Of a DNA stretch of 64,000 bases, positions 53,798 to 64,000 are shown piece after piece (the stretch's first letter is position 1; every line of letters starts with the position of its first letter). The notes beneath the pieces are model-generated. The model searched no databases. It had not been told where the DNA came from and saw only the letters and a list, made by a program, of their open reading frames with translations. The DNA is from Sphingobium psychrophilum (GTDB taxonomy: Bacteria > Pseudomonadota > Alphaproteobacteria > Sphingomonadales > Sphingomonadaceae): contig NZ_JABBFV010000005.1 in the NCBI RefSeq assembly GCF_012927105.1, positions 221,059-285,058 on the forward strand, given 5' to 3'. Both the position numbers and the translations under genes were made by a program.

Positions 53798-54228
53798 TGC
53801 CGGTCGATATCATAATCTACCACAATCCCGATTGCGGCACCTCCCGCAACACGCTGGCGATGATCCGCAATGCTGGAATCGAACCGCGTGTGATCGACTA
53901 TCTGAAGACTCCTCCGTCGCGGTCGATGCTTATGTGGCTGATCGAGCGCATGGGTATTACCACGCGCTCTTTGCTGCGCGAGAAGGGCACGCCTTTCGCT
54001 GAGTTGGGGCTCGATAACCCGTCGCTGAGTGATGGGCAGCTTGTCGATTCGATGATGGCGCATCCAATCTTGATCAACCGCCCGATCGTAGTGTCACCGC
54101 TCGGCGTCAAGCTCTGCCGCCCTTCCGAGGAGGTGCTCGATCTGCTGCCGAGCGATCAGCGTGGCGCCTTCGCGAAGGAAGATGGCGAACGCATTGTCGA
54201 TGACCGCGGCCAGCGGGTCGCATCATGA
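53797..54228 (+). CDS. arsC: Arsenate reductase, glutaredoxin type
   Basis: A 143-residue ArsC of the glutaredoxin-coupled (thioredoxin-fold) class. The catalytic Cys13 is in HNPDCGTSRNTL. The middle NRPIVVSPLGVKLCRPSEEVLDLLP supplies the family's arginine residues. The start ATG overlaps the previous stop (TGATG). Together with the phosphatase-type reductase it gives the cell two routes to reduce arsenate. It overlaps the ACR3 gene by four bases. Confidence 0.95.
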   Translation: MPVDIIIYHNPDCGTSRNTLAMIRNAGIEPRVIDYLKTPPSRSMLMWLIERMGITTRSLLREKGTPFAELGLDNPSLSDGQLVDSMMAHPILINRPIVVSPLGVKLCRPSEEVLDLLPSDQRGAFAKEDGERIVDDRGQRVAS

Positions 54229-55298
54229 ACGCCACCACTGCTGGAACGTTGGCGCCGGCCAGGCCGGCGATCAGCACATTCGAACGCTATCTCAGCGTCT
54301 GGGTAGCGCTTTGCATCATCGTCGGCATCGCACTCGGCTATGCACTGCCCGGCCTGTTCGGCGTGATTGCGTCAACCGAGGTTGCGCGGGTCAACCTCAT
54401 CGTTGCGGTTCTGATCTGGCTGATGATCGTCCCGATGCTGCTCAAGATCGATCTTGGCGCGCTTGGTTCGGTCAGGCAGCATTGGAAGGGTGTCGGCATA
54501 ACGCTGTTCATCAACTGGGCGGTAAAGCCCTTCTCGATGGCGCTGCTCGGCACCCTGTTCCTGGGCTGGCTGTTTCGGCCGCTGTTGCCGGAGGCTGAGA
54601 TCAGCTCCTATATCGCCGGACTGATCCTGCTTGCCGCAGCGCCCTGCACGGCGATGGTGTTCGTCTGGTCCAATCTCTGCGATGGTGACCCGACCTACAC
54701 GCTGAGCCAGGTCGCGCTCAACGACACCATCATGGTGTTCGCGTTCGCCCCGCTGGTCGGCCTTCTCCTCGGCGTCGCATCGATCACCGTACCCTGGGAC
54801 ACGCTGCTGATCTCGGTCCTACTCTACATCGTCGTGCCGGTGATCGTCGCGCAGGTCATTCGGGGTGCCGTGCTCTCGTCGGGCGGACAGCCCGCGCTTG
54901 ACCGGCTGCTCAGCCGTCTTGGCCCAGTATCTTTGGTCGCGTTGCTGACGACTCTGGTGCTGCTGTTCGGATTCCAGGGGCAGGCGATCATAGCTCATCC
55001 GCTGGTGATCGCGCTGATCGCCGTGCCGATTCTCATCCAGGTCTATTTCAACGCAGGGCTCGCCTATTGGCTGAGCCGTCGGTTCGGCGTGGCATGGTGC
55101 GTTGCCGCCCCCGCCGCATTGATCGGCGCGTCCAACTTCTTCGAGCTGGCGGTCGCTGCCGCGATCAGTCTGTTCGGTCTCAACTCCGGCGCAGCGCTTG
55201 CTACCGTCGTCGGCGTGCTGGTCGAAGTTCCGGTCATGCTGTCCGTGGTCAGAATCGTGAAGGCGACACGCCCTTGGTATGAGCGTCGGGTAGCCTGA
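54225..55298 (+). CDS. acr3: Arsenite exporter ACR3
   Basis: A 357-residue inner-membrane arsenite permease of the ACR3 family with ten helices. The conserved block [22 protein letters not shown] contains the transmembrane cysteine essential in ACR3, and [20 protein letters not shown] is typical. It exports As(III) formed by the two reductases. It overlaps the glutaredoxin-type arsC by four bases and the arsH gene by one base. The length matches ACR3, not ArsB (about 430 residues). Confidence 0.95.
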   Translation: MNATTAGTLAPARPAISTFERYLSVWVALCIIVGIALGYALPGLFGVIASTEVARVNLIVAVLIWLMIVPMLLKIDLGALGSVRQHWKGVGITLFINWAVKPFSMALLGTLFLGWLFRPLLPEAEISSYIAGLILLAAAPCTAMVFVWSNLCDGDPTYTLSQVALNDTIMVFAFAPLVGLLLGVASITVPWDTLLISVLLYIVVPVIVAQVIRGAVLSSGGQPALDRLLSRLGPVSLVALLTTLVLLFGFQGQAIIAHPLVIALIAVPILIQVYFNAGLAYWLSRRFGVAWCVAAPAALIGASNFFELAVAAAISLFGLNSGAALATVVGVLVEVPVMLSVVRIVKATRPWYERRVA

Positions 55299-56038
55299 TG
55301 TCGCGCCTTCGTTCCCTTGCCGACCCTGATGACCTGCCGGCGCTCGATCGGTCGCTCGTTAGACCTAGTCCCGCCGTCGGCCTCGGTTCGCTCGAACATC
55401 CGCCCCGCATCTTGCTGCTTTACGGATCCCTGCGGGAGCGATCATTCAGTCGACTCGTGGTCGAGGAGGCGGCGCGCCTGTTGATCCTGTTCGGCGCCGA
55501 GGTGCGGATCTTCGATCCGAGCGACCTGCCGCTGCCGGATCAGATCAGGGGGGACGACCATCCGGCGGTCCATGAACTTCGTCAGCACGCGCTCTGGTCC
55601 GAGGGCATGGTGTGGTGCAGTCCCGAGCGTCATGGCCAGATCACTGGCATCATGAAGGCGCAGGTCGACCATCTGCCGCTGGAGTTTGGCGGTATGCGCC
55701 CGACCCAGGGAAGGACGCTCGCGGTGATGCAGGTCTCAGGCGGCTCGCAGTCTTTCAACGCGGTCAACACGCTGCGTCTGCTCGGCCGCTGGATGAGGAT
55801 GTTCACGATCCCGAACCAATCGAGCATCGCAATGGCATTCAAGGAGTTCGATGAGGCAGGCCGCTTGAGACCTTCCAGCTACTACGACCGCATTGTCGAC
55901 GTGATGGAAGAGTTGATCCGGTTCACCATTCTGATCCGAGGCCATGCCGAGCAGCTTGTCGATCGATATTCTGAGCGCAAGTCCGAGACCGCCAAGCGCG
56001 ATGCCGCGAACGACCTGACGTCACGATCGATAGCGTGA
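55298..56038 (+). CDS. arsH: ArsH organoarsenical/FMN reductase
   Basis: A 246-residue NADPH-dependent FMN reductase. The flavin-binding loop [15 protein letters not shown] and the block [27 protein letters not shown] are typical of ArsH, which oxidises trivalent methylated arsenicals. It ends the ars operon. It overlaps the ACR3 stop by one base. Confidence 0.95.
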   Translation: MSRLRSLADPDDLPALDRSLVRPSPAVGLGSLEHPPRILLLYGSLRERSFSRLVVEEAARLLILFGAEVRIFDPSDLPLPDQIRGDDHPAVHELRQHALWSEGMVWCSPERHGQITGIMKAQVDHLPLEFGGMRPTQGRTLAVMQVSGGSQSFNAVNTLRLLGRWMRMFTIPNQSSIAMAFKEFDEAGRLRPSSYYDRIVDVMEELIRFTILIRGHAEQLVDRYSERKSETAKRDAANDLTSRSIA

Positions 56039-56615
56039 GGCCCGCAATTGGGCCAGAACGCCGGGTCTGGCGCCTTATGGCTGTTCTATTCCCGCCAGCC
56101 GGACGCTGGATTTGCCCCCCGTCCCCCGGGCGATGCTGCGAGTCGCCATAATCGGAACGACGATCAGATCGGGCCGGGCCGGGCCGGTTTCACCTGCGGC
56201 GCGTCCGCATCAATGGGAAAGGAGCGACATAGAAAGGAGGCACGGCCATGTCGCAGCCATTTCGCCAGAGGTGGGCAGCACAAGCGCTCTTCTCTCCAGC
56301 CATGTCCGGCGGCAGCCGATCGGCAGATAGCCATGAACATCGCCGGTCCGGACTTGGCTGAATTCCGCGCCCATCGGAACATCCCGTATATTTCTGGGCT
56401 TCGGCTTGAAAGATAAGCGCCAAGAATTCTGAGCGAACGAGAGAGGGGGAACACGCTATGCCAAGAAATCTCCGACTTTGCCGAACCAATCGATAGGGCC
56501 TTCATCGGCCGTGTTGGAATCGGTTCGATAACCCTTGGCCATCACGTGCGACGTCGAACCGACAATGGGGTGAGACGCGATCGGTACTCACGCCAAACGG
56601 AAAAACGAGGAATCA
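56039..56615. other. Intergenic before clpB
   Basis: About 580 bases with no supported gene. A short GGGCC tandem stretch is at 56171-56187 and a CTTGAAA at 56405-56411 is the best heat-shock -35-like sequence, but no fitting -10 follows. It contains the clpB promoter. Confidence 0.45.
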
Positions 56616-59195
<2,580 letters not shown>

Positions 59196-59288
59196 GAGTT
59201 ACGATGGCCGCCTGGAATAGCGTGGGACTGAATTGGGCGACAGCAGCAGTTGACGAAGGATTGCCCGAACGAATTAGGGAGAAAGCTT

Positions 59289-59855
59289 ATGAGCGCGCAC
59301 GAAGCAAATAAGGGGGTCTGGGGTTCGCCGTTTCCGGCATCCACCGGTTGGGGATGGGTTCTGACCTATGGCGTGCTCCTGATCCTGGGCGGGATCCTGG
59401 CTTTCCTGAACCCGCTCGCGACGGGCTTTGCCGCCGGCGTGATCTTCGGAGCGATATTGCTTGCCTATGGCGTCATCGCGATAGTCGCTGGACTGTCAGC
59501 CTTTTCCACCCGATCGAAGGTGCTGGAGTTGCTCCTCGGCGTCGTGGCGGTACTCGCAGGCCTCTTCGTGCTGTTCGATCCATTCCAGGGTGCCGCATCG
59601 CTCGCTTGGGCGATCGGGCTGTGGCTGTTCGTCTCAGGATTTTCCCAGCTTTTCTATGGACTGAAAGGTACGCATGACAAGGGATGGAGGCTGTTGCTCG
59701 GCGTCGTCGATATCGGGCTGGGTACCTATCTGGTGATCAGCGGCCCGCTGGCAGGGCTTGCCTTCGTGGCGGCGATCATCGGCTTCAGCTTTCTCTTCCG
59801 CGGTGTTTTCCTTATCTCACTTGCCTTTGGCCTGAGGCGGCTGAAGTCCGCGTGA
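59289..59855 (+). CDS. HdeD-like membrane protein
   Basis: A 188-residue integral membrane protein with six helices of the HdeD/DUF308 family (two-helix repeats such as GVLLILGGILAFLNPLAT and LLGVVAVLAGLFVLFDPF). E. coli HdeD aids acid resistance, but the mechanism is not clear. GGGAGAAAGCTT precedes the ATG at 59289. It is 93 bases after clpB and 97 bases before cbpA, all on one strand. Confidence 0.92.
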   Translation: MSAHEANKGVWGSPFPASTGWGWVLTYGVLLILGGILAFLNPLATGFAAGVIFGAILLAYGVIAIVAGLSAFSTRSKVLELLLGVVAVLAGLFVLFDPFQGAASLAWAIGLWLFVSGFSQLFYGLKGTHDKGWRLLLGVVDIGLGTYLVISGPLAGLAFVAAIIGFSFLFRGVFLISLAFGLRRLKSA

Positions 59856-59952
59856 CGAGGGGATGCGGCCAGGAGATGGATATACCGAGGCTGACGGCGA
59901 ATGCTGCGGAAGGGTTCGCGCCGATCCTCAGCGCGGCCAGGAGGCGTAACAG

Positions 59953-60852
59953 GTGAGCAATCCATATGAAGTTCTCGGCGTCGCCGCGTCCGCGAGCGGG
60001 GACGATATCCAGAAAGCGTATCGCAAGCTCGCGAAGAAGCTCCATCCGGACCTCAACCCTGGCGACAAGTCGGCCGAGGACAAGTTCAAGCAAGTCGCAG
60101 GCGCCTACGATCTGCTGAGCAACCCGGAGAAACGCAGGCGTTACGACACGGGCGAGATCGACGAGACCGGCGCAGAGCGGCCCCAACAGCAATATTATCG
60201 TGACTATGCCGGGTCGGACCCCGGCCATTATTCGAGTAGCGCTGGCTTTGCGGATTTTGCCGCAGGCGACGATCCGTTCGCCGAACTCTTCCGTCGCAGC
60301 GCACAGGCGCGCGCCAATCGCCGCGGGCAGGACCTGCACTATCGCCTTTCGGTCAGCTTCGTGGAGTCGATCACCGGCGGTTCACAGCGGATAACCCTGC
60401 CAGCGGGCGGCACGCTCGACGTGACGATCCCGGCGGGCGTCGTTGATGGTCAATCGCTGCGCCTCAAGGGCAAGGGCGCACCTGGCGCCGGCAAGGGCGG
60501 CCCAGGAGACGCATATATCGAGATCGAGGTTCGATCCGACCCACGCTTCCTCCGCAATGGCGACGACATCACGATCGACGTTCCGATCTCGCTGAGGGAA
60601 GCCGTCCTCGGCGGCAAGATCCGCGTTCCCACGCCAACCGGTGATGTGACGATGACCGTGCCGGCCAATTCGAACAGTGGCAGCACGCTGCGCCTCAAAG
60701 GCAAGGGTGCCCCTCGGCTGGGCGGCGGTCGTGGCGATCAATTCGTGAAGCTCAGGATCGTGCTGCCCAAGCCGGCCGATCCGGAACTCATACAATTCGT
60801 TTCGACTTGGGAAGCCGGCAAGAATTTCAATCCTCGTGAGGCCTCGCGATGA
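59953..60852 (+). CDS. cbpA: CbpA-type DnaJ co-chaperone
   Basis: A 299-residue Hsp40 of the zinc-finger-less (type II) class. The J domain (about 1-70) carries HPD at residues 31-33 and the helix end [12 protein letters not shown]; a glycine-rich linker precedes the two substrate-binding beta domains ([22 protein letters not shown]). It stimulates DnaK. The GTG start at 59953 has a textbook AGGAGG eight bases upstream. It overlaps the cbpM gene by four bases. Confidence 0.95.
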   Translation: MSNPYEVLGVAASASGDDIQKAYRKLAKKLHPDLNPGDKSAEDKFKQVAGAYDLLSNPEKRRRYDTGEIDETGAERPQQQYYRDYAGSDPGHYSSSAGFADFAAGDDPFAELFRRSAQARANRRGQDLHYRLSVSFVESITGGSQRITLPAGGTLDVTIPAGVVDGQSLRLKGKGAPGAGKGGPGDAYIEIEVRSDPRFLRNGDDITIDVPISLREAVLGGKIRVPTPTGDVTMTVPANSNSGSTLRLKGKGAPRLGGGRGDQFVKLRIVLPKPADPELIQFVSTWEAGKNFNPREASR

Positions 60853-61190
60853 TAGACTTGGACGAATTTCTATCCCGCTCGGGGATCGAACTCCACTCGC
60901 TCGAGCAGTGGATCGATCGCGAATGGCTCCTTGGCGAGCGCCGATCCACGACCATCGTCCTGACCGACATGGACGCGGCCCGCGCGCGCCTCATACATGA
61001 TCTGAAGCGAGACTTCGGCGTGAACGACGAAGGCGTCGACATCGTGCTCCACCTCGTGGATCAATTGCATGGCCTTCGCCAGGTGCTCGCACAGATGCGA
61101 ACGGAAACGCAGGCGGCGCGACGCCGGGATATCCGGCGATCGCGAGGCCGCAAACCGGGTCCGATTCTGGCTCCGCGGCGCAAGTCGTAA
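60849..61190 (+). CDS. cbpM: CbpM chaperone modulator
   Basis: A 113-residue MerR-like helical protein of the CbpM family, which binds the J domain of CbpA and blocks it. [11 protein letters not shown] at the N-terminus and the long C-terminal helix [18 protein letters not shown] are typical. It overlaps cbpA by four bases, as expected for a co-translated partner. The C-terminus is basic. Confidence 0.92.
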   Translation: MIDLDEFLSRSGIELHSLEQWIDREWLLGERRSTTIVLTDMDAARARLIHDLKRDFGVNDEGVDIVLHLVDQLHGLRQVLAQMRTETQAARRRDIRRSRGRKPGPILAPRRKS

Positions 61191-61598
61191 CCGAGCCATG
61201 AGTCCTGCTGAAAGGGCCTAGCTAGATGGACAAGTCCCGGCCGCGGACGCCGCCGCTCGATTTGCCGATCGCATAGCCTTTGACGGGAGCAGGGCATTGA
61301 GGAGATTTGCGACATAGGCGAAACCGCTGCTGATGGCGACGCAAGTGTGGTCCGCTACCAAAAGCTGGTCGGGGCTCGGCTATTCGGTAGAAATCGCGCG
61401 TATCGCTGTCATAGAGCGGACATCCCAGGCTCGAATGCTACAGTGGGCGGTTGAATCAGAAACCGGCTCCGCAGACAGCAACCGAAATTGGAGGTCGCTA
61501 TCGCCCAACGCTCGGATCGGTGACAGGCATAGCTGTGGGGCACACGCTGAACTCGTCGTTGGCCATCCAGATGGACCAGGCTTTACCGCAGATCGACG
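61191..61598. other. Intergenic, no supported gene
   Basis: About 400 bases between convergent cbpM and the TetR gene. A plus-strand open frame across part of it and the TetR gene is antisense and has no support. No clear terminator was found. Confidence 0.5.
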
Positions 61599-62246
61599 CT
61601 ACCGCACTATCGCACTCAACGCGAAATCGGCTGCGAACGTTCGCCAGAAGCCAAGACGCTCGGGAGCCGAAAAATCGGCTGGAATGAAGCCCGCGATGAT
61701 TTTGCCACCCGTGAAATTGCCGATCATCGCCATGATTGCGACGGCGAAGACTGCATCCGGCTCCAGTTCCTTGCGGAAGGTCCCCGCGCTCTGGCCAGCG
61801 CGGAAGATGGTTGAAAGACGCGCCATCAATTGGGGACTGCGTCGTTTGAGTTCGCGGCACTCGGGAATATGCTCTCCGCCATAAAGGCTTTGGTCATTGA
61901 AAAGCCCGGAGAGAAAAGGCCAGCGAACGAAAAGGTCGAACACACCGCCAAGAAACACCCTGATCGCATCTTCTGGGCCAAGCGATTCATAATCGGGAAT
62001 TGAAAGTTGCTGGATCGCCTGCGCCGAAACCTCCTCCATGACCGCCGCATAAAGTTCGGCCTTTGTCCGAAAATAATGGTGGATCAGCTGCTTGGATACG
62101 CCCGCCTCCATCGCGATCACGTCAAGCTTGGCGCCTGCAAGGCCCGCGCGGCAGAACTCATTGGTTGCTGCCGTCAATATATGTTTCAAACCCTCCTTTT
62201 TCGACTTGCGTCGTGTCCGCCGGTCAATCGGGGCCACATCATCCAT
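61599..62246 (-). CDS. TetR-family regulator
   Basis: A 215-residue regulator. The N-terminal helix-turn-helix (about residues 30-60, VIAMEAGVSKQLIHHYFRTK) is typical. The C-terminal ligand-binding domain has a broad hydrophobic pocket. AAGGAAG precedes the ATG at 62246. It is divergent from the P450 gene across about 150 bases and is its likely regulator. The ligand is unknown. Confidence 0.91.
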   Translation of the reverse strand: MDDVAPIDRRTRRKSKKEGLKHILTAATNEFCRAGLAGAKLDVIAMEAGVSKQLIHHYFRTKAELYAAVMEEVSAQAIQQLSIPDYESLGPEDAIRVFLGGVFDLFVRWPFLSGLFNDQSLYGGEHIPECRELKRRSPQLMARLSTIFRAGQSAGTFRKELEPDAVFAVAIMAMIGNFTGGKIIAGFIPADFSAPERLGFWRTFAADFALSAIVR

Positions 62247-62323
62247 CGCACACTTCCTTTGATGTCGCCCGGTGGAGGGCCGTCCACTGCGTCGTCGCTT
62301 AGCTAGGTCAACACTACAACGAA

Positions 62324-62352
62324 CGGGGATTTTCGCCCCGGGCACCAGTGCC
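62324..62352. promoter_or_regulatory. Two small inverted repeats between TetR and P450
   Basis: CGGGG/CCCCG (62324-62328 and 62336-62340) and GGCAC/GTGCC (62341-62345 and 62348-62352) lie next to each other, close to the P450 start. They could be parts of a TetR operator or of a structured 5' leader. The evidence is only the symmetry. Confidence 0.35.
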
Positions 62353-62395
62353 TATCAGCGAACGGTCGATCGCGTCGACGGAATTGAGGATTTGC

Positions 62396-63889
62396 ATGAG
62401 TGACACCCAAATGATGGCCAGCGATGTGCCCGCCCATGTTCCAGGCGAACTGGTGCGTGAGACCTATCCTTTCATCATGGGGGGGCAGACATCGCAAAAT
62501 CCGTTCAACTCCATGGTTCCCGCTCTGCACGATGGCCCGGACCTGATCTATTCCACCAACTTCTATCCGGGCTTCCAGCCGGTCTGGATCCCGCGGCGTC
62601 TTGAAACGCTGCAAGCCCTGTACATGGACACCGAACATTTTTCGAGTGAAGCCTTCTCTCCCTTCCCGATGCTGATCGGTGAAAATTGGAGTCTCGTGCC
62701 GGTCGAGATCGATCCGCCGGCGCATTCGATGTACCGGACTCTGCTCAACCCGCTTTTTACGCCTGCCCGGATGCGCGCGCTGGAAGACAGGGTGCGCGAG
62801 GCGGCGCGTGACTCTATCGCGAAATTCAAGGACGGCGACGAATGCGAGTTTATGGGCGCATTTGCGCTGCGGTTTCCCATTATCGTGTTCCTCGATCTGA
62901 TGGGGCTCCCGCGCGAGCGGATGGAGCAATTCCTCGAATGGGAGTTCATGCTGCTCCACAGTCTGGACATTGAAGACGTAGCCAGGGGAACGCGACTATC
63001 CGTCGATTATCTGCGGGAAGTGATCGAGGATCGCCGGAAAAATCCCGGCGACGATCTGGTCAGCTTCGCCGTGACTGCAACGGTCGAGGGTCGCAAACTC
63101 AACGATGACGAACTGATCGGACTCTGTTTCAACCTGTTCATTGGCGGCCTCGACACCGTTTCAACCAACATCGCCTGGCAGATCCGTCATCTCGCCGAGC
63201 ATCCCGCAGACCAGCGCCGCCTGCGCGCCGATCCCTCCCTGATCCCCGCTGCGGTTGAGGAAATGTACCGCCGCTACGCCGCAGTGACGACCTTCCGCAC
63301 CTGTATCAAACAAACGAGCCTTCACGGTGTCACTATCATGCCGGGCGACAAGATTGCCATGCCCACGACATTGGCCAACACCGATCCGGCGGCATGGGAA
63401 CGCCCCTTCGACGTCGATTTCGATCGGACTCCTCGCCATATTACGTTCGCCTACGGGATCCATCGCTGTATCGGCGCGCCGCTGGCCCGGCGCGAATCGG
63501 TCATGGCGATCGAAGAACTGCTTGCGGCAATCCCTGAGTTTCGCGTCGCCGAGGGGGAAGAGCTTATCACCGAGTTGGGGCCAATCCTGCAGCCGAAAAA
63601 CCTGCCGCTCGTCTGGGGTGAGCGGAATTCGCGTCGCGAGGTTTCTGCCGCCAAGCCGCAGCCTGCCGAAGTGTCGCAGGCTGGCGAGAAACGTGTCGGC
63701 CCGTCGATCGAGGATGTGAAGTCGTTTCTTTCGGCCAAATTGGGCTCGCTGGCGCCGTTCAACAAAGTCATCGCGATGCATCTGGATGATGATCAGATTT
63801 TGCTCGACGGAACAGTGAATCCGCCGAAGCTCGTCGATCTTGTCGCGTGCAATATCGATGTGACTGTCCGTGCCCGTCTCAGAGCCTGA
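62396..63889 (+). CDS. Cytochrome P450 with short SCP2-like C-terminal tail
   Basis: A 497-residue soluble bacterial P450. The I-helix oxygen site is FIGGLDTVST (250-254), the ExxR pair is Glu289 and Arg292, and the haem ligand Cys358 is in FAYGIHRCIGAPLARRE. After the P450 domain (about 1-415) come a linker and a 60-residue tail (FNKVIAMHLDDDQILLDGTVNPP) that looks like the N-terminal part of an SCP2 sterol-carrier domain, then ends. The TetR-divergent arrangement suggests substrate-controlled expression. The hydroxylated substrate is unknown; an SCP2 fragment hints at a sterol or hydrophobic compound, an inference. Confidence 0.93.
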   Translation: MSDTQMMASDVPAHVPGELVRETYPFIMGGQTSQNPFNSMVPALHDGPDLIYSTNFYPGFQPVWIPRRLETLQALYMDTEHFSSEAFSPFPMLIGENWSLVPVEIDPPAHSMYRTLLNPLFTPARMRALEDRVREAARDSIAKFKDGDECEFMGAFALRFPIIVFLDLMGLPRERMEQFLEWEFMLLHSLDIEDVARGTRLSVDYLREVIEDRRKNPGDDLVSFAVTATVEGRKLNDDELIGLCFNLFIGGLDTVSTNIAWQIRHLAEHPADQRRLRADPSLIPAAVEEMYRRYAAVTTFRTCIKQTSLHGVTIMPGDKIAMPTTLANTDPAAWERPFDVDFDRTPRHITFAYGIHRCIGAPLARRESVMAIEELLAAIPEFRVAEGEELITELGPILQPKNLPLVWGERNSRREVSAAKPQPAEVSQAGEKRVGPSIEDVKSFLSAKLGSLAPFNKVIAMHLDDDQILLDGTVNPPKLVDLVACNIDVTVRARLRA

Positions 63890-64000
63890 TTCATAATTAT
63901 CCGATGAAATTTCATAGTCTTGCGATGCGACGCGCGAATAGCTGGATGGAAGCTATGAACAGCCACGCAGTTGCCGATGCGATGGTCTGTTCAAAGTCCT

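Noticed and set aside
56039..56615. Possible heat-shock or general-stress (GGAAC-N16-CGTT) promoter before clpB
   Set aside because: Several GGAAC sequences and a CTTGAAA are present, but none has a second element at the correct spacing.
61333..61884. A plus-strand open frame over the TetR gene
   Set aside because: The minus strand gives a clear TetR protein with a ribosome binding site.

Overview
The window is high-GC DNA with closely packed genes. The gene complement (cytochrome bd with CydX, a clade 3 catalase, a TrxC-type thioredoxin, ArsO/ArsH/ACR3, many sphingomonad-like small proteins) suggests an alphaproteobacterium, most likely of the order Sphingomonadales. That assignment rests on recalled protein resemblance, not on a search. 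I see no rRNA, tRNA, CRISPR array, transposase or integrase. The impression is an accessory stress and detoxification region, chromosomal or on a large plasmid.

Layout. Positions 1-3.7 kb hold envelope and housekeeping genes on the minus strand: a partial phasin-like protein, DUF2059, a glycine-zipper protein, NUDIX and YjbQ. Positions 3.7-11.9 kb form a divergent sulfide/persulfide module. The minus arm is sulfide:quinone reductase - DUF2892 membrane protein - TolC-type outer membrane factor - AhpD-like protein. The plus arm is rhodanese - RND adaptor - RND pump - a BigR/SqrR-like ArsR sensor with two cysteines. Positions 12.2-17.5 kb hold catalase and a decaying metal/arsenic locus: an ArsO-like flavoprotein, a frameshifted arsR, an ArsP-like permease, a thioredoxin-like protein and a wrecked cation diffusion facilitator gene. 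Positions 17.7-26 kb encode Dps, cytochrome bd (cydABX), its assembly transporter CydDC, a cysteine-less ArsR coupled to a 1-Cys peroxiredoxin, and TrxC, the last two divergent around a clear palindrome.

Positions 26-34 kb hold a ClC-type channel with CBS domains, an lgt whose reading frame runs through a heptanucleotide repeat into antisense sequence, and an operon of secreted or membrane proteins (repeat-rich protein, four-EF-hand protein, sterol-desaturase-like protein, alpha/beta hydrolase). That operon is divergent from an OmpR/EnvZ-type pair, with three 10-bp-phased GT(A/G)ACG repeats between them. Positions 34-47.5 kb hold central-carbon and stress genes: PEP synthase, D-lactate dehydrogenase, class I aldolase, PfkB kinase, CBS protein, L,D-transpeptidase, CYTH-CHAD protein, K+ channel, a Crp/Fnr regulator and a receiver protein. 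Positions 47.8-51.5 kb combine a P-type ATPase that has an HMA-like N-terminus with a convergent HMA-like membrane protein and a DUF5132-like protein. Positions 52.9-56 kb are a complete arsenic operon (arsR, two unrelated arsenate reductases, ACR3, arsH). Positions 56.6-61.2 kb are chaperones (ClpB, HdeD-like, CbpA, CbpM). The window ends with a TetR regulator divergent from a cytochrome P450 that carries a short SCP2-like tail.

Together the genes suggest a cell equipped for thiol and sulfide stress, arsenic, peroxide, low oxygen and protein damage. The most unusual items are the sulfide-linked RND efflux module, the lgt repeat, and the P-ATPase/HMA/DUF5132 trio.
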